A DNA stretch of 64,000 nt from Pseudacidovorax intermedius (GCF_001476815.1 NZ_LDSL01000038.1:1-64000), one strand, 5' to 3'; counted from the first letter of the stretch, positions 17,048 through 26,149 are shown. A program made the numbers and translations. Notes: generated by a model from the sequence alone, not told the origin.

Positions 17048-17081
17048 CCGTCCTTTCCCTTCCACTTCCAAGGAGCGAACC

Positions 17082-17492
17082 ATGAGCACCCAAGAACTGC
17101 AAAGCACCGAACACCTGCTGGACGTGACCGAGCGCCTCACGCGCTGCTGGGACCAGCGCGACATCGAAGGCACGCTGAACTACTACACCGAGGACGTGCA
17201 GTACAGCGAGCCCGGCGCCGGCGTGCGCATCGATGGCCGCGACCGGCTGCGCAACTACCTGAACAGCTACTTCAAGGCGTGGGACTCGCGCTGGACCATC
17301 TACGAGCACCATCGCCTGGAAGGCCAGAACGGCCTGGTCGTGTTCTGGGACATGGAAGTCTGGCGCCCGGGCTCGACCGACCGCGTCATGACCAAGGGCA
17401 TGGACCTGGTGATGGTGCGCGGCGACCAGATCTCGCGCGACACGGTGTACTTCGACCGCATGCAGCTGAAGTCGCTGCTGGCCGCGGCCTGA
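17082..17492 (+). CDS. SnoaL/NTF2-fold small protein
   Basis: A 136-residue protein of the NTF2-like superfamily, with the typical LTRCWDQRDIEGTLNYYTEDVQYSEPG start, a buried acidic/aromatic pocket and an HHRLEGQNGLVVFWDMEVW strand pair. Members include ketosteroid isomerases, cyclases, dehydratases and simple ligand binders, so the activity is open. It is preceded by AAGGAG and sits between two binding-protein genes. The gene ends 170 bp before the next, in a gap holding a LuxR-type box. Confidence 0.75.
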   Translation: MSTQELQSTEHLLDVTERLTRCWDQRDIEGTLNYYTEDVQYSEPGAGVRIDGRDRLRNYLNSYFKAWDSRWTIYEHHRLEGQNGLVVFWDMEVWRPGSTDRVMTKGMDLVMVRGDQISRDTVYFDRMQLKSLLAAA

Positions 17493-17558
17493 GCGGCGAC
17501 CTGCAGCGCACCGCCGCGCGTCGCGCTGCAGGTCGGTGCAGGATCGCGCGCCCCGCGC

Positions 17559-17602
17559 TCGTCGGATACGACGATACCGGCCGCCCTCGCGCGCCCTATG
17601 GT
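17559..17602 (+). promoter_or_regulatory. LuxR-type box plus -10 ahead of binding protein 3
   Basis: TCGTCG-GATA-CGACGA (17559-17574) is followed by the -10-like TATGGT (17597-17602). Spacing from box to -10 is nearly the same as at 6307 (38 versus 36 bp between start positions). The predicted transcript would start near 17609 with about 54 bases of leader. Confidence 0.6.
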
Positions 17603-17662
17603 TCGGGCACGACAACATGCCGGCCCCGCACCGACCGGCCAGCCACTGACGGAGACAACCCC

Positions 17663-18841
17663 ATGCGCACTTCGAGACGCCTTCATTCCTTCATCGGCGG
17701 CGTGGCCCTGGCGGCCTGCGGCTTGGCCGCCGCCCAGATTCAGGGCGTGACCAAGGACGAGATCCTGGTCGGCACCCTGCAGGACCTGTCGGGCCCGCTG
17801 GCCGGCTACGGCAAGGACCTGCGCAACGGCATCCAGATGCGCATCGCCGAAGCCAACGACAAGGGTGGCGTGCAGGGCCGCAAGCTGCGCCTGCTGGTCG
17901 AGGACTCGGGCTACGACCCGAAGCGTGCCGTGCTGGCGACGCAGAAGCTGGTGAACCAGGACCGCATCTTCGTCATGGCCGGCTCGCTGGGCACCGGCGT
18001 CAACAACGCCGCGCTGCCGGTGCTGGCGTCGAAGAACGTCATGAACTTCTTCCCGGCCGCGCTGTCGCGTGACATGTACGAGCCGGTGAGCAAGCTCAAG
18101 TTCGCCTTCCTCTCGTCCTACTATGACCAGATCGCGCCGGCGGCGGCGCGGCTCTACCGCGAGAAGAAGGCGGCCAGGCCCTGCATCATCTACCAGGACG
18201 ACGAATACGGCCTGGAGATCCTGCGCGGCACCGAGGCCGGGCTCAAGACCGTGGGCGCCGAGTTGGCCGAGAAGACCAGCTTCAAGCGCGGTGCCACCGA
18301 CTTCTCGTCGCAGGTGGCACGCATGAAGGCCGCGGGCTGCGACTTCGTGGTCACCGGCACGCTGATCCGCGAGACCGTGGGCACGCTCAACGAGGCGCGG
18401 CGCATCGACTTCAACCCCACCTTCCTGGGCGCCTTCGGCACCTACACCGACCTCATCCACAAGCTGGGCGGCAAGCCGATGGACGGCTTCTATTCCACGA
18501 TGACCGTGCAGCATCCGTACGAAGACAGCGTGTCGGACGCGCTCAAGCCCTGGCTCACGGCCTACCGCGGTCGCTTCAACGAGGCACCCAGCGCCTATTC
18601 GATCTACGGCTACGTGATCGCCGACCGCCTGGTGCAGGCCCTGGACAAGGCCGGCGCCCAGCCCGACACCGACAGCCTGGCGCGCGCCGTGGAGGCGCTG
18701 AAGACGCCGGCCGACATGTTCGGCGTGCCCGAGCTGTCCTTCGCGCCCGACCGCCACCTGGGCTCCAACAAGGCCCGGCTGTCGCAGATCCAGGACGGCC
18801 GCTGGAAGGTGGTGCTGGACTACGACCAGATGGCGCGCTGA
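17663..18841 (+). CDS. Periplasmic binding protein, LivJ/K type, paralogue 3
   Basis: A 392-residue receptor with a signal peptide (MRTSRRLHSFIGGVALAACGLAAA|QIQG). The core has DEILVGTLQDLSGPLAGYGKDLRNG, GRKLRLLVEDSGYDPKRAV and a C-terminus ending in RWKVVLDYDQMAR. That end is nearly identical to the end of paralogue 4, so these two form a recent pair. It is the first gene after a LuxR-type box, in an apparent unit with 18885, the thiolase at 20083 and possibly the activator gene at 21309. The ribosome-binding site is GGAG 7-8 bp upstream. Confidence 0.92.
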   Translation: MRTSRRLHSFIGGVALAACGLAAAQIQGVTKDEILVGTLQDLSGPLAGYGKDLRNGIQMRIAEANDKGGVQGRKLRLLVEDSGYDPKRAVLATQKLVNQDRIFVMAGSLGTGVNNAALPVLASKNVMNFFPAALSRDMYEPVSKLKFAFLSSYYDQIAPAAARLYREKKAARPCIIYQDDEYGLEILRGTEAGLKTVGAELAEKTSFKRGATDFSSQVARMKAAGCDFVVTGTLIRETVGTLNEARRIDFNPTFLGAFGTYTDLIHKLGGKPMDGFYSTMTVQHPYEDSVSDALKPWLTAYRGRFNEAPSAYSIYGYVIADRLVQALDKAGAQPDTDSLARAVEALKTPADMFGVPELSFAPDRHLGSNKARLSQIQDGRWKVVLDYDQMAR

Positions 18842-18884
18842 GCTGCCGGCCCGCTTCGCCCTGCATCGACACGGAGACACGGCC

Positions 18885-20078
18885 ATGCCGCTTCCTTCCA
18901 TCCTGGACCGCTCTGTGCGCACGATGGCGCTGTTGGGCGCCGGCCTGCTCGCCGCGCTCGCCCAGGCCCAGACGCCGCCCCAGGGCGTGACGCCCAACGA
19001 GGTGCTGCTGGGCACCATCGCCGACCTCTCCGGCCCGGTGGCGCCCTATGGCCGCGACGTGCGCAACGGCCTGCAGATGGCCATCGCCGAGATCAACGCG
19101 CGCGGCGGCATCCACGGCCGCCAGCTGCGCCTGCTGGTCGAGGACCACGGCTACGACCCCAAGCGCTCGGTGCTCGCGGCGCAGAAGCTGGTGAACCAGG
19201 ACAAGGTCTTCGCCATCGTCGGCAGCTTCGGCACGCCGCATTCGCTGGCGGCCATGCAGGTGATGTTCCCGAAGGGCGTGTTCAGTCTGTTTCCGATGGC
19301 GCTGGCGCGCGAGACCTACGAGCCGCTGAACCCGCTCAAGTTCGCCATGCTGCCGGCCTCCTTCGACCAGATCGCGCCGGTGGTGCCGGGGCTGTACCGC
19401 GAACGCAAGGCCACGCGGGCCTGCGTGCTCTACCAGGACGACGACTTCGGCCACGAGGTGCTCAGCGGCACCGAGGCGGGCCTCAAGACCGTGGGCGCCA
19501 CGCTCGTCGAGCGGGCCAGCTACAAGCGCGGCGCCACCGATTTCTCCTCGCAGGTGGCGCGTCTGAAGGCGGCCAACTGCGACTTCGTGGTGCTGGGCAC
19601 CATCATCCGCGAGACGGTGGGCGTGATCGCCGAGGCGCGCAAGCTGGGCTTCTCGCCGACCTTCCTCATCTCGTCCACCGGCTATTCGGAGCTCATTCCG
19701 CGCCTGGGCGGCAAGGACATGGATGGCCTCTATGCGGTGCACACGGCGGCCTTTCCGTATCTGGACGATGCCTCTGCGCCCGTGGCCGACTGGGCCCGGC
19801 GCTACCAGGCGCAGTTCCAGTCGGCGCCCACCATCTTCAGCGTGTACGGCTACACCAAGATCAACCTGATCGCCAGGGCGCTCGAACGCGCCGGGCCGCA
19901 GCTCACGACCGAGGGCTTCACGCGTGCGATGGAGGGCGTGGACGTGCCCGGTGACATCTTCGGCAACCCGCCGATGCGCTTCTCGGCCGCGCAGCACCTG
20001 GGCTCCAGCCGCTCGCGACTGTCGCAGCTGCAGAACGGCCGCTGGAAGGTGGTGCTCGACTATGACCAGTTCCGCTAA
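18885..20078 (+). CDS. Periplasmic binding protein, LivJ/K type, paralogue 4
   Basis: A 397-residue receptor with a signal peptide ending near LAALAQAQ. The mature part carries NEVLLGTIADLSGPVAPYGRD, GRQLRLLVEDHGYDPKRSVL and LYQDDDFGHEVLSG. The C-terminus RWKVVLDYDQFR matches paralogue 3. It is the fourth consecutive receptor of one family, served by a single set of permeases. The thiolase gene begins five bases after its stop; an in-frame ATG at 20062 even lies inside this gene. Confidence 0.92.
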   Translation: MPLPSILDRSVRTMALLGAGLLAALAQAQTPPQGVTPNEVLLGTIADLSGPVAPYGRDVRNGLQMAIAEINARGGIHGRQLRLLVEDHGYDPKRSVLAAQKLVNQDKVFAIVGSFGTPHSLAAMQVMFPKGVFSLFPMALARETYEPLNPLKFAMLPASFDQIAPVVPGLYRERKATRACVLYQDDDFGHEVLSGTEAGLKTVGATLVERASYKRGATDFSSQVARLKAANCDFVVLGTIIRETVGVIAEARKLGFSPTFLISSTGYSELIPRLGGKDMDGLYAVHTAAFPYLDDASAPVADWARRYQAQFQSAPTIFSVYGYTKINLIARALERAGPQLTTEGFTRAMEGVDVPGDIFGNPPMRFSAAQHLGSSRSRLSQLQNGRWKVVLDYDQFR

Positions 20079-20082
20079 GGCC

Positions 20083-21264
20083 ATGCAGCCGGTGCACGTC
20101 GTCGGCGTGGGCATGCTGCCCTTCGCCAAGCCCGGCGCCAGCGAGGCCTACGACGTCATGGGGGCGCGCGCCGCGCGGGCCGCGCTGGACGACGCCGGTG
20201 TCGACTACCAGTCGGTGCAGCAGGTCATGGCCGGCTATGTCTACGGCGACTCCTGCTGCGGCCAGGCGGTGTCGTACCGGCTGGGGCTCACCGGCGTGCC
20301 GGTCTTCAACGTCAACAACAACTGCGCGACCGGCTCCACGGCCCTGTTCCTGGCCCGGCAGGCGGTGGCCAGCGGCGCCGCCGACTGCGTGCTGGCGGTG
20401 GGCTTCGAGCAGATGGGCCGCGGCGCCATCGCCGCGCAGTGGTCCGACCGGCCCGACCCGTCGCAGCGGCTGCTGGACACGCTGGACCAGGTGCAGGGCC
20501 GCGACCCGCAGGCGCCCATCGCGGCGCAGCTCTTCGGCGGCGCGGGGCGCATGCACATGCAGCTCTATGGGACCCGTGCCGACACCTTCGGTCGCATCGC
20601 GGTCAAGGCCCGCGCGCATGCGGCGCACAACCCGCTGGCGCTGTTCCGTACGCCGCTCACGCTGGACGAGGTCATGGCATCGCCCATGGTCTTCGATCCG
20701 CTCACCCGTCTGCAATGCTGTCCGCCCACCTGCGGCGCCGCGGCGGCGGTGCTGTGCTCGGCCGCCTTCGCGCGTCGCCATGGCCTCGACATGCGGGTGC
20801 GCATCGCGGGCCAGGGCATGGCGACAGACGGCAACAGCAGCTTCGACGAGCAGGACCTGCGCAAGCTGGTGGGCTACGACATGGCCCGTCGCGCCGCGCG
20901 CGCGGCCTACGAGGAGGCCGGCGTTGGGCCCGAGGACATTCCGGTGGTGGAGCTGCACGACTGCTTCACCGCCAACGAGCTCATCAGCTACGAGGCCCTG
21001 GGCCTGTGCCGCGAGGGGGAGGCCGAGGGCTTCGTGCTCGATGGGCAGAACACGCACGGCGGGCGGGTGGTGACCAATCCCTCGGGCGGCCTGCTTTCCA
21101 AGGGCCATCCGCTGGGCGCCACTGGGCTCGCACAGTGCGCCGAGCTGACCTGGCAGCTTCGCGGCGAGGCCGGCGGCCGGCAGGTGCCGGGTGCCCGCCA
21201 TGCGCTGCAGCACAACCTGGGCCTGGGCGGCGCCTGCGTGGTCACGGTGTACGAACTCGGTTGA
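20083..21264 (+). CDS. SCP2-type thiolase / lipid-transfer-like acyl-CoA acetyltransferase
   Basis: A 393-residue thiolase-fold enzyme of the SCP-x/Ltp type, which cleaves or forms 3-ketoacyl-CoA, often with bulky or branched chains. The nucleophilic Cys is in NNNCATGST (C81). The second site motif is [13 protein letters not shown] near residue 345, and VVELHDCFTANELI lies at about 290. Start ATG 20083 has AAGG upstream; ATG 20062 is an alternative. Its place with the uptake receptors and upstream of the activator suggests it belongs to the same pathway. A 7-bp hairpin (ACCGGCG-CGCAT-CGCCGGT, 21276-21294) follows the gene. Confidence 0.85.
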   Translation: MQPVHVVGVGMLPFAKPGASEAYDVMGARAARAALDDAGVDYQSVQQVMAGYVYGDSCCGQAVSYRLGLTGVPVFNVNNNCATGSTALFLARQAVASGAADCVLAVGFEQMGRGAIAAQWSDRPDPSQRLLDTLDQVQGRDPQAPIAAQLFGGAGRMHMQLYGTRADTFGRIAVKARAHAAHNPLALFRTPLTLDEVMASPMVFDPLTRLQCCPPTCGAAAAVLCSAAFARRHGLDMRVRIAGQGMATDGNSSFDEQDLRKLVGYDMARRAARAAYEEAGVGPEDIPVVELHDCFTANELISYEALGLCREGEAEGFVLDGQNTHGGRVVTNPSGGLLSKGHPLGATGLAQCAELTWQLRGEAGGRQVPGARHALQHNLGLGGACVVTVYELG

Positions 21265-21308
21265 ACCCTGTGCGCACCGGCGCGCATCGCCGGTAGCATT
21301 CCAGTCCC

Positions 21309-24080
21309 ATGAGACTGCTAATCGCCGATGTCGGCGCGCCAGCGCCCGCCGCACCGCTGCCGGTGCCGCTGGCCGGTAAGCTGCGTCCGCCGCTGGACAC
21401 CGCCTTCGAGCTGCCGCGCACCGAGGTGTGCGAACGCATCTTCAACGCCGGCGCTGCGCGCCTCGTGCTGCTGCGCGCGCCGGCCGGCTTCGGCAAGACC
21501 ACCGTCATGCTGCAGGTGCGTCGCCGCTTCGAGGAGACCGGCCTGCCCCACGCCTGGCTGACGCTGGACCGGGCCGACAACGACGTGGGCCGGCTGCTGG
21601 CCGTGCTGATCGCGGCGCTGGAGCCGCTCATCCCCGCCCTGCGCCGCCTTCAGCCCGCCGGCCCGGCCGGCGCCGACGAACTGGCCTTCGCGCTCATCGA
21701 TGCGGTGGCCGCGCATCCCGCGCCCTTCGCACTCTTCCTCGACGACCTGGAGGAGCTGCAGGGCGCCGTCGGCCTGGGCCTGCTGCAGGAGCTGATCGCG
21801 CAGTTGCCGCGCGGCGCGCAGCTGATCGCCGGTTCGCGCGGCGCGCCCGAGCTGGGCCTGGGCCGGCTGCGGGCCCGCGGCCGTCTGCTGGAGATCGAGC
21901 CCGAGCAGCTGCGCTTCTCGGAGGCCGAGGTCGACGGCTACCTGCGCGAGCGCCGCGGCCTGGCCCTGCAGCCGGAGGACATCCGCCGCCTGCATCGCAG
22001 CACCGAGGGCTGGGTGGCGGCGCTGTGGCTGGCCTCGGTCACGCTGGAAGACCGCGACGAGCCTGGCCGCTTCATCGCCGGCTTCTCGGGCTCCAATGCC
22101 GCGGTCATGGACTACCTGATGGAGGATGTGCTGGCCCGCCAGAGCGAGACCGTGCGCGCCTTCCTGCTCAACACCAGCATCCTGGCGCGCCTCGATGCCT
22201 CGCTCTGCGATGCCGTGTGCGCGGCGGTGGGCGAGCAGCACGACAGCGCCGAACTGCTGCGAGCCATCGACCAGGCGCACCTGTTCCTCATTCCCCTGCA
22301 GGCCGACCGCAGCGAGTTCCGCTACCACGGCATGTTCGCGGAGTTCCTGCGGGCGCAGCTGCGGCGCCAGCATCCGGGGCGCATCGCCGTGCTGCATCGG
22401 GCCGCGGCCGACTGGTTCCTGGCCAGCGCAAGGCCGGTGCCGGCCATCGAGCATGGCCTGGCCGCGGGCGACCTGGGCTTTGCGTTGCCGCTGCTGCGCG
22501 CGCATGCGCAGCCGCTGCTGGATCAGGGCCGGGTGCGGATGCTCTCGCGCTGGCTCGATCCGCTGCACAAGGCCGGTCAGCTGCGTGACCAGCCGCTGCT
22601 GCAGGTGGTGCATGCCTGGGCCGTGTGCCTGGCCGACGGCCCGCGCGCCGCCGGTCCGCTGGCCGATGCGCTGGGGCCGGACGTGCACGACGATCCGCAC
22701 AGCCGTGCCATCCTGCTCGCCCTGCAGCCGCTGCTGATGGTGCTCACCGACCGCACTGACGAGGCCATGGACAGCGTGGCGCCGCTGCTCAAGGCGCTGC
22801 CGTCCAGCGCCAGCTTCGCGCGCAGCTTTCTCGAAGTGGTGCTGGCCAACCTGTCGATGATCGCCGGCCGCTATCCCGAGGCGCTGCGTCTGGCCGATGC
22901 CGCGCGCAGCCGCCAGCCGGCGCATGCCAGCAGCTTCAACTTCGCCATCTCCGAAGCGGCCGAAGGCGCTGTCGATCTGACGCAGGGGCGCCTGCACAAG
23001 GCCCTGGCGCGCCTGCGTCTGGCCGTGAGTGCGGGCGCCGCCGATTCCACCCGCGCCACCAACGGCAATGCCATGGCCGGCGTGTTGCTGGCCGAGGCGC
23101 TGTACGAGGCCGACCAGTGTGAGCAGGCCGAGCGCCTGCTGGCGGTCTACATCCCCCTGATCCGCCGGGTCGGCATTCCGGACCAGCTCATCGGTGCGCA
23201 CATCGTCATGGCCCGCATCGCGCGCGGGCAGGGCGACGCCGATCGCGCGCAGCGCCTGCTGACCGAGCTGGAGCACATCGGCCATCGCGAGGGCCTGCCG
23301 CGTGTGGTGGCCTGTGCGCGCCTGGAGCGGGCCCGCTCGCTGGTGGTGGAAGGTCGCCTGGCCCAGGCCCATGCGGAGCTGGAACGGTGTAATGACAAGG
23401 CGCTGTGGCGGCGCGTGAGCCGGCTGTCCCTGCGCGCCAACGAGGTGGAGACCCACGACGTGGGCCTGGCGCGCTGGGCCATTGCCAGCGGCCATGCGGA
23501 TGAGGTGGCCGAGCTGCTGCGCCGCCAGCTGGACACGGTCGAGCGCGCCCACCGCGAGCGACGCGCGCTCACGCTGCGGCTGCTGCTGGCCCAGGCCCTG
23601 TACCGGCTGGAGCAGCGCAACAAGGCCATGCGCGTGCTGGCCAAGGCGGTGCGCCAGGCTACCGCGGAAGGCTATGTGCGCGCCTTCCTCGACGAGGACG
23701 CCTACCTGATGACACTGATGCGCGACCTGCGGGCCGTGCCCGACTTGCTGCTCGATGGCGCGGGGGAGGGCAGTGCCGACGCGCCGCTGGCCTTCATCGA
23801 CCGCCTGCTGCGGGAGCCGCCCGCCGCGGCATTCGACAGACGGCCCGCCGAGGCGCCAGGGCTGCGCAGCGCCGCTGCGGCCAGCGAGCTGCTCACGCGC
23901 AAGGAGATCCAGGTCATGCGCCTGGCGGCCGAAGGCCTGTCGAACGACGACATCGCCGAGCGCCTGTTCGTGGCCGAGACCACGGTGCGCACGCACCTGC
24001 GCAACATCAACGTCAAGCTCGATGCGCGCAACCGCATGGAAGCCATCGCGCTCACGCGCAAGGCGGGTCTGATTCCCTGA
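21309..24080 (+). CDS. MalT/LAL-type LuxR-family transcriptional activator
   Basis: A 923-residue regulator of the large ATP-binding LuxR class. The N-terminal STAND NTPase has Walker A APAGFGKTT (about 57-65) and an LFLDDLEEL Walker B-like motif. A long helical-repeat middle follows (about 350-800). The C-terminal LuxR HTH (about 860-920) reads LLTRKEIQVMRLAAEGLSND...TTVRTHLRNINVKL. Such proteins are activated by a small inducer with ATP. It sits in the middle of the cluster, just upstream of one of the three TCGTCG-N4-CGACGA boxes, and is the best candidate to bind them; this link is inferred. It is probably cotranscribed with the thiolase gene 44 bp upstream. Confidence 0.88.
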   Translation: MRLLIADVGAPAPAAPLPVPLAGKLRPPLDTAFELPRTEVCERIFNAGAARLVLLRAPAGFGKTTVMLQVRRRFEETGLPHAWLTLDRADNDVGRLLAVLIAALEPLIPALRRLQPAGPAGADELAFALIDAVAAHPAPFALFLDDLEELQGAVGLGLLQELIAQLPRGAQLIAGSRGAPELGLGRLRARGRLLEIEPEQLRFSEAEVDGYLRERRGLALQPEDIRRLHRSTEGWVAALWLASVTLEDRDEPGRFIAGFSGSNAAVMDYLMEDVLARQSETVRAFLLNTSILARLDASLCDAVCAAVGEQHDSAELLRAIDQAHLFLIPLQADRSEFRYHGMFAEFLRAQLRRQHPGRIAVLHRAAADWFLASARPVPAIEHGLAAGDLGFALPLLRAHAQPLLDQGRVRMLSRWLDPLHKAGQLRDQPLLQVVHAWAVCLADGPRAAGPLADALGPDVHDDPHSRAILLALQPLLMVLTDRTDEAMDSVAPLLKALPSSASFARSFLEVVLANLSMIAGRYPEALRLADAARSRQPAHASSFNFAISEAAEGAVDLTQGRLHKALARLRLAVSAGAADSTRATNGNAMAGVLLAEALYEADQCEQAERLLAVYIPLIRRVGIPDQLIGAHIVMARIARGQGDADRAQRLLTELEHIGHREGLPRVVACARLERARSLVVEGRLAQAHAELERCNDKALWRRVSRLSLRANEVETHDVGLARWAIASGHADEVAELLRRQLDTVERAHRERRALTLRLLLAQALYRLEQRNKAMRVLAKAVRQATAEGYVRAFLDEDAYLMTLMRDLRAVPDLLLDGAGEGSADAPLAFIDRLLREPPAAAFDRRPAEAPGLRSAAAASELLTRKEIQVMRLAAEGLSNDDIAERLFVAETTVRTHLRNINVKLDARNRMEAIALTRKAGLIP

Positions 24081-24113
24081 GCAGGTGCGCTCGGCCCCGG
24101 CCAGGCCGCAATC

Positions 24114-24157
24114 TCGTCGCAAGCGACGATACCGCAGCGGCTCGCGCTTTCGACACT
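24114..24157 (+). promoter_or_regulatory. LuxR-type box plus weak -10 ahead of acyl-CoA dehydrogenase
   Basis: TCGTCG-CAAG-CGACGA (24114-24129) is followed at the same spacing as the two other boxes by a weak -10-like GACACT (24152-24157). The predicted start coincides with the ATG at 24165, implying a leaderless mRNA. Confidence 0.5.
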
Positions 24158-24164
24158 GCGACGC

Positions 24165-25304
24165 ATGACGCAGACGAGCGAGCTCTACCGCCCCGACCAC
24201 GAACTCTTCCGCGACACCGTACGCCGCTTCATGGCCGAGCGGGTCGGCCCGCAGCTGGACCGGTGGGCCGAGCGCGGCTGCTTCGACCGCAGCATCTTCC
24301 GCGAGGCCGGCGAGCTGGGCCTGCTGTGCCCCACCGTGCCCGAGGCGCTGGGCGGCCCGGGGGCGGACCTGCTGTATTCGGCCGTGCTGCTGGAGGAAGC
24401 TGCGCCGTACAGCAACTTCGGCCTGTCGCTGACGATGCACTCCGAGATCGTCACCAACTACCTGCTGCACTTCGCCAGCCCGGCGCTGCAGGCGCAGTGG
24501 CTGCCGCGCATGGTCACGGGCGAAGCCATCGGCGCCTTGGCCATGACCGAGCCCGACGGCGGCTCCGACGTCAAGGCCATCCGCACGCATGCGGTGCTGG
24601 AGGACGGGCACTGGCGGCTCAACGGCGCCAAGACCTTCATCTCCAACGCCACTACCTGCGACCTGGTCATCGTTGTGGCCCGCACCGAGCCCGATGCGGG
24701 GGCCCGCGGCATCAGCCTGCTGGTGGTGGACACCACGCTGCCCGGCGTGCGCAAGGGCCAGCCGCTCAAGAAGATCGGCCTCAAGTCCCAGGACACGGGC
24801 GAACTCTTCTTCGAGGATGTGCGCGTGCCTGCCGACCAGTTGCTGGGCGAACGCGGCCAGGGCTTCGTCTACCTGATGAAGGAGTTGCCCTGGGAGCGGC
24901 TGCAGATCGCCGTCTCCGCCGTGGCCGCCGCCGAGGATGCCTACCGCCAGACCCTGGCCTATGTGCGCGACCGCCGCGCCTTTGGCCAGGCGGTGGCCGA
25001 CTTCCAGCACACGCGCTTCCTGTTGGCCGAACTGAAGACCGAGATCCGCATCGGCCGCACCTTCGTCGAGCGCTGCCTGGCGGACCTGATGGCCGGCCGC
25101 CTCGATGCGCAGGCCGCCTCGATGGCCAAGTACTGGTGCAGCGACCTGCAGGGGCGCGTGGTCGATGCCTGTGTGCAGTTGCACGGCGGCTACGGCTTCA
25201 TGGCCGAGGTGCCCATCGGCCGCGCCTATGTCGATGCGCGCGCCCAGCGCATCTACGGCGGCACCAACGAAATCATGAAGGAACTGATCGCCCGCGATCT
25301 TTGA
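24165..25304 (+). CDS. Acyl-CoA dehydrogenase, long-chain/isovaleryl type
   Basis: A 379-residue FAD enzyme introducing the alpha,beta double bond in an acyl-CoA; electrons go to ETF. Conserved blocks are AMTEPDGGSDVKAIRT (flavin/substrate loop), GAKTFISNATTCDLVIVVA and the C-terminal IYGGTNEIMKELIARDL. The usual C-terminal catalytic Glu is Gly in IYGGT. The base is instead Glu244 in LPWERLQIA, as in long-chain and isovaleryl-CoA dehydrogenases. It opens a beta-oxidation operon running to about 31964. The start is fixed by homology (LYRPDHELFRDTVRRF directly follows); no ribosome-binding site is seen, which fits leaderless expression. Confidence 0.92.
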   Translation: MTQTSELYRPDHELFRDTVRRFMAERVGPQLDRWAERGCFDRSIFREAGELGLLCPTVPEALGGPGADLLYSAVLLEEAAPYSNFGLSLTMHSEIVTNYLLHFASPALQAQWLPRMVTGEAIGALAMTEPDGGSDVKAIRTHAVLEDGHWRLNGAKTFISNATTCDLVIVVARTEPDAGARGISLLVVDTTLPGVRKGQPLKKIGLKSQDTGELFFEDVRVPADQLLGERGQGFVYLMKELPWERLQIAVSAVAAAEDAYRQTLAYVRDRRAFGQAVADFQHTRFLLAELKTEIRIGRTFVERCLADLMAGRLDAQAASMAKYWCSDLQGRVVDACVQLHGGYGFMAEVPIGRAYVDARAQRIYGGTNEIMKELIARDL

Positions 25305-25314
25305 AGGACAGCGC

Positions 25315-26112
25315 ATGAGCGAATCCGAAACCAAGGCCTCTTTCGCCCGCGACGGCATCGCCGTGCGCCACGATGGCCCGCTGGCGGTGGTCGAGCTCGA
25401 CCTGCCGCAACCCAAGAACAGCTTCCGCGCTGGCAACGCGCAGGCCCTGTCGGCGGCGCTCGACGGCGCGCTGGCCGACGGCGCCCGCGCCGTGCTGCTG
25501 CGCGGCGCCGGCGCGGTCTTCTGCGCGGGCTGGGACGTGGCCTCGATCCGGCCGGGCGACTCGGACCCGATGGCCGTGATCGCCGAGGTGGTGGGTCCGC
25601 TGCTGCGCCAGTTGCGCGAACTGCCCGTGCCCACCGTGGCCGAGGTGGCCGGCCCCGCGCTGGGCTTCGGCTTCGGCCTGGCGCTGTGCTGCGACATCGT
25701 GCTGGCCGCGGAAGACGCGCTGCTGGGCAGCCCCTTCCGCAATCTGGGCATGGTGCCCGACAGCGGCACCCACCACCACTTGCTGAGCCGACTGGGCCTG
25801 GGCCTGGCAAGCGAGCTGATCTACACCGGCCGGCTGCTCAAGGGCGGCGAGGCCGCGGCCCTGCGCCTGGTCAACCGCGCGCTGCCGGCGGCCGAGCTGC
25901 CCGCCGAGGCACGGCGGCTGGCCCAGGACATCGCGCAGGGCCCCACCCGCGCCTTCGCCCTCAGCAAACAGTTGCTGCTGCAGGGCGGCGACTTCGACGC
26001 CATGGTGGCGCACGAGGGCCGGCAACTGCAGCAGGTCTTCGCCACCGCCGACCTGCGCGAAGGCATCGCTGCCTTCCAGCAGCGACGCAAACCGCAGTTC
26101 CAGGGCCGATGA
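25315..26112 (+). CDS. Enoyl-CoA hydratase/isomerase family protein (PaaG-like active site)
   Basis: A 265-residue crotonase-fold protein, cytoplasmic, acting on CoA esters. The oxyanion block is FCAGWDVASI. Both hydratase glutamates are missing (GFGFGLAL and GSPFRNL). An Asp is present in MVPDSG at the position used by PaaG and other isomerases, so double-bond or ring isomerisation is more likely than hydration. It follows the dehydrogenase by 10 bp with AAGGA as ribosome-binding site. Confidence 0.88.
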   Translation: MSESETKASFARDGIAVRHDGPLAVVELDLPQPKNSFRAGNAQALSAALDGALADGARAVLLRGAGAVFCAGWDVASIRPGDSDPMAVIAEVVGPLLRQLRELPVPTVAEVAGPALGFGFGLALCCDIVLAAEDALLGSPFRNLGMVPDSGTHHHLLSRLGLGLASELIYTGRLLKGGEAAALRLVNRALPAAELPAEARRLAQDIAQGPTRAFALSKQLLLQGGDFDAMVAHEGRQLQQVFATADLREGIAAFQQRRKPQFQGR

Positions 26113-26149
26113 CCGGCCGCTCCTTTTTTTCTCCGCTCCCTTCGAACCC

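Noticed and set aside
20062-20082. Earlier in-frame ATG for the SCP2-type thiolase
   Set aside because: It would add seven residues (MTSSAKA) overlapping the receptor gene. The ATG at 20083 has AAGG upstream and gives the normal thiolase N-terminus.
21318-25769. A 1483-codon open frame on the minus strand
   Set aside because: It lies opposite the LuxR-family activator, the acyl-CoA dehydrogenase and the hydratase, all with strong motifs. The sequence is His/Gln/Arg/Ala-rich without family blocks, as expected for the antisense frame of GC-rich genes.
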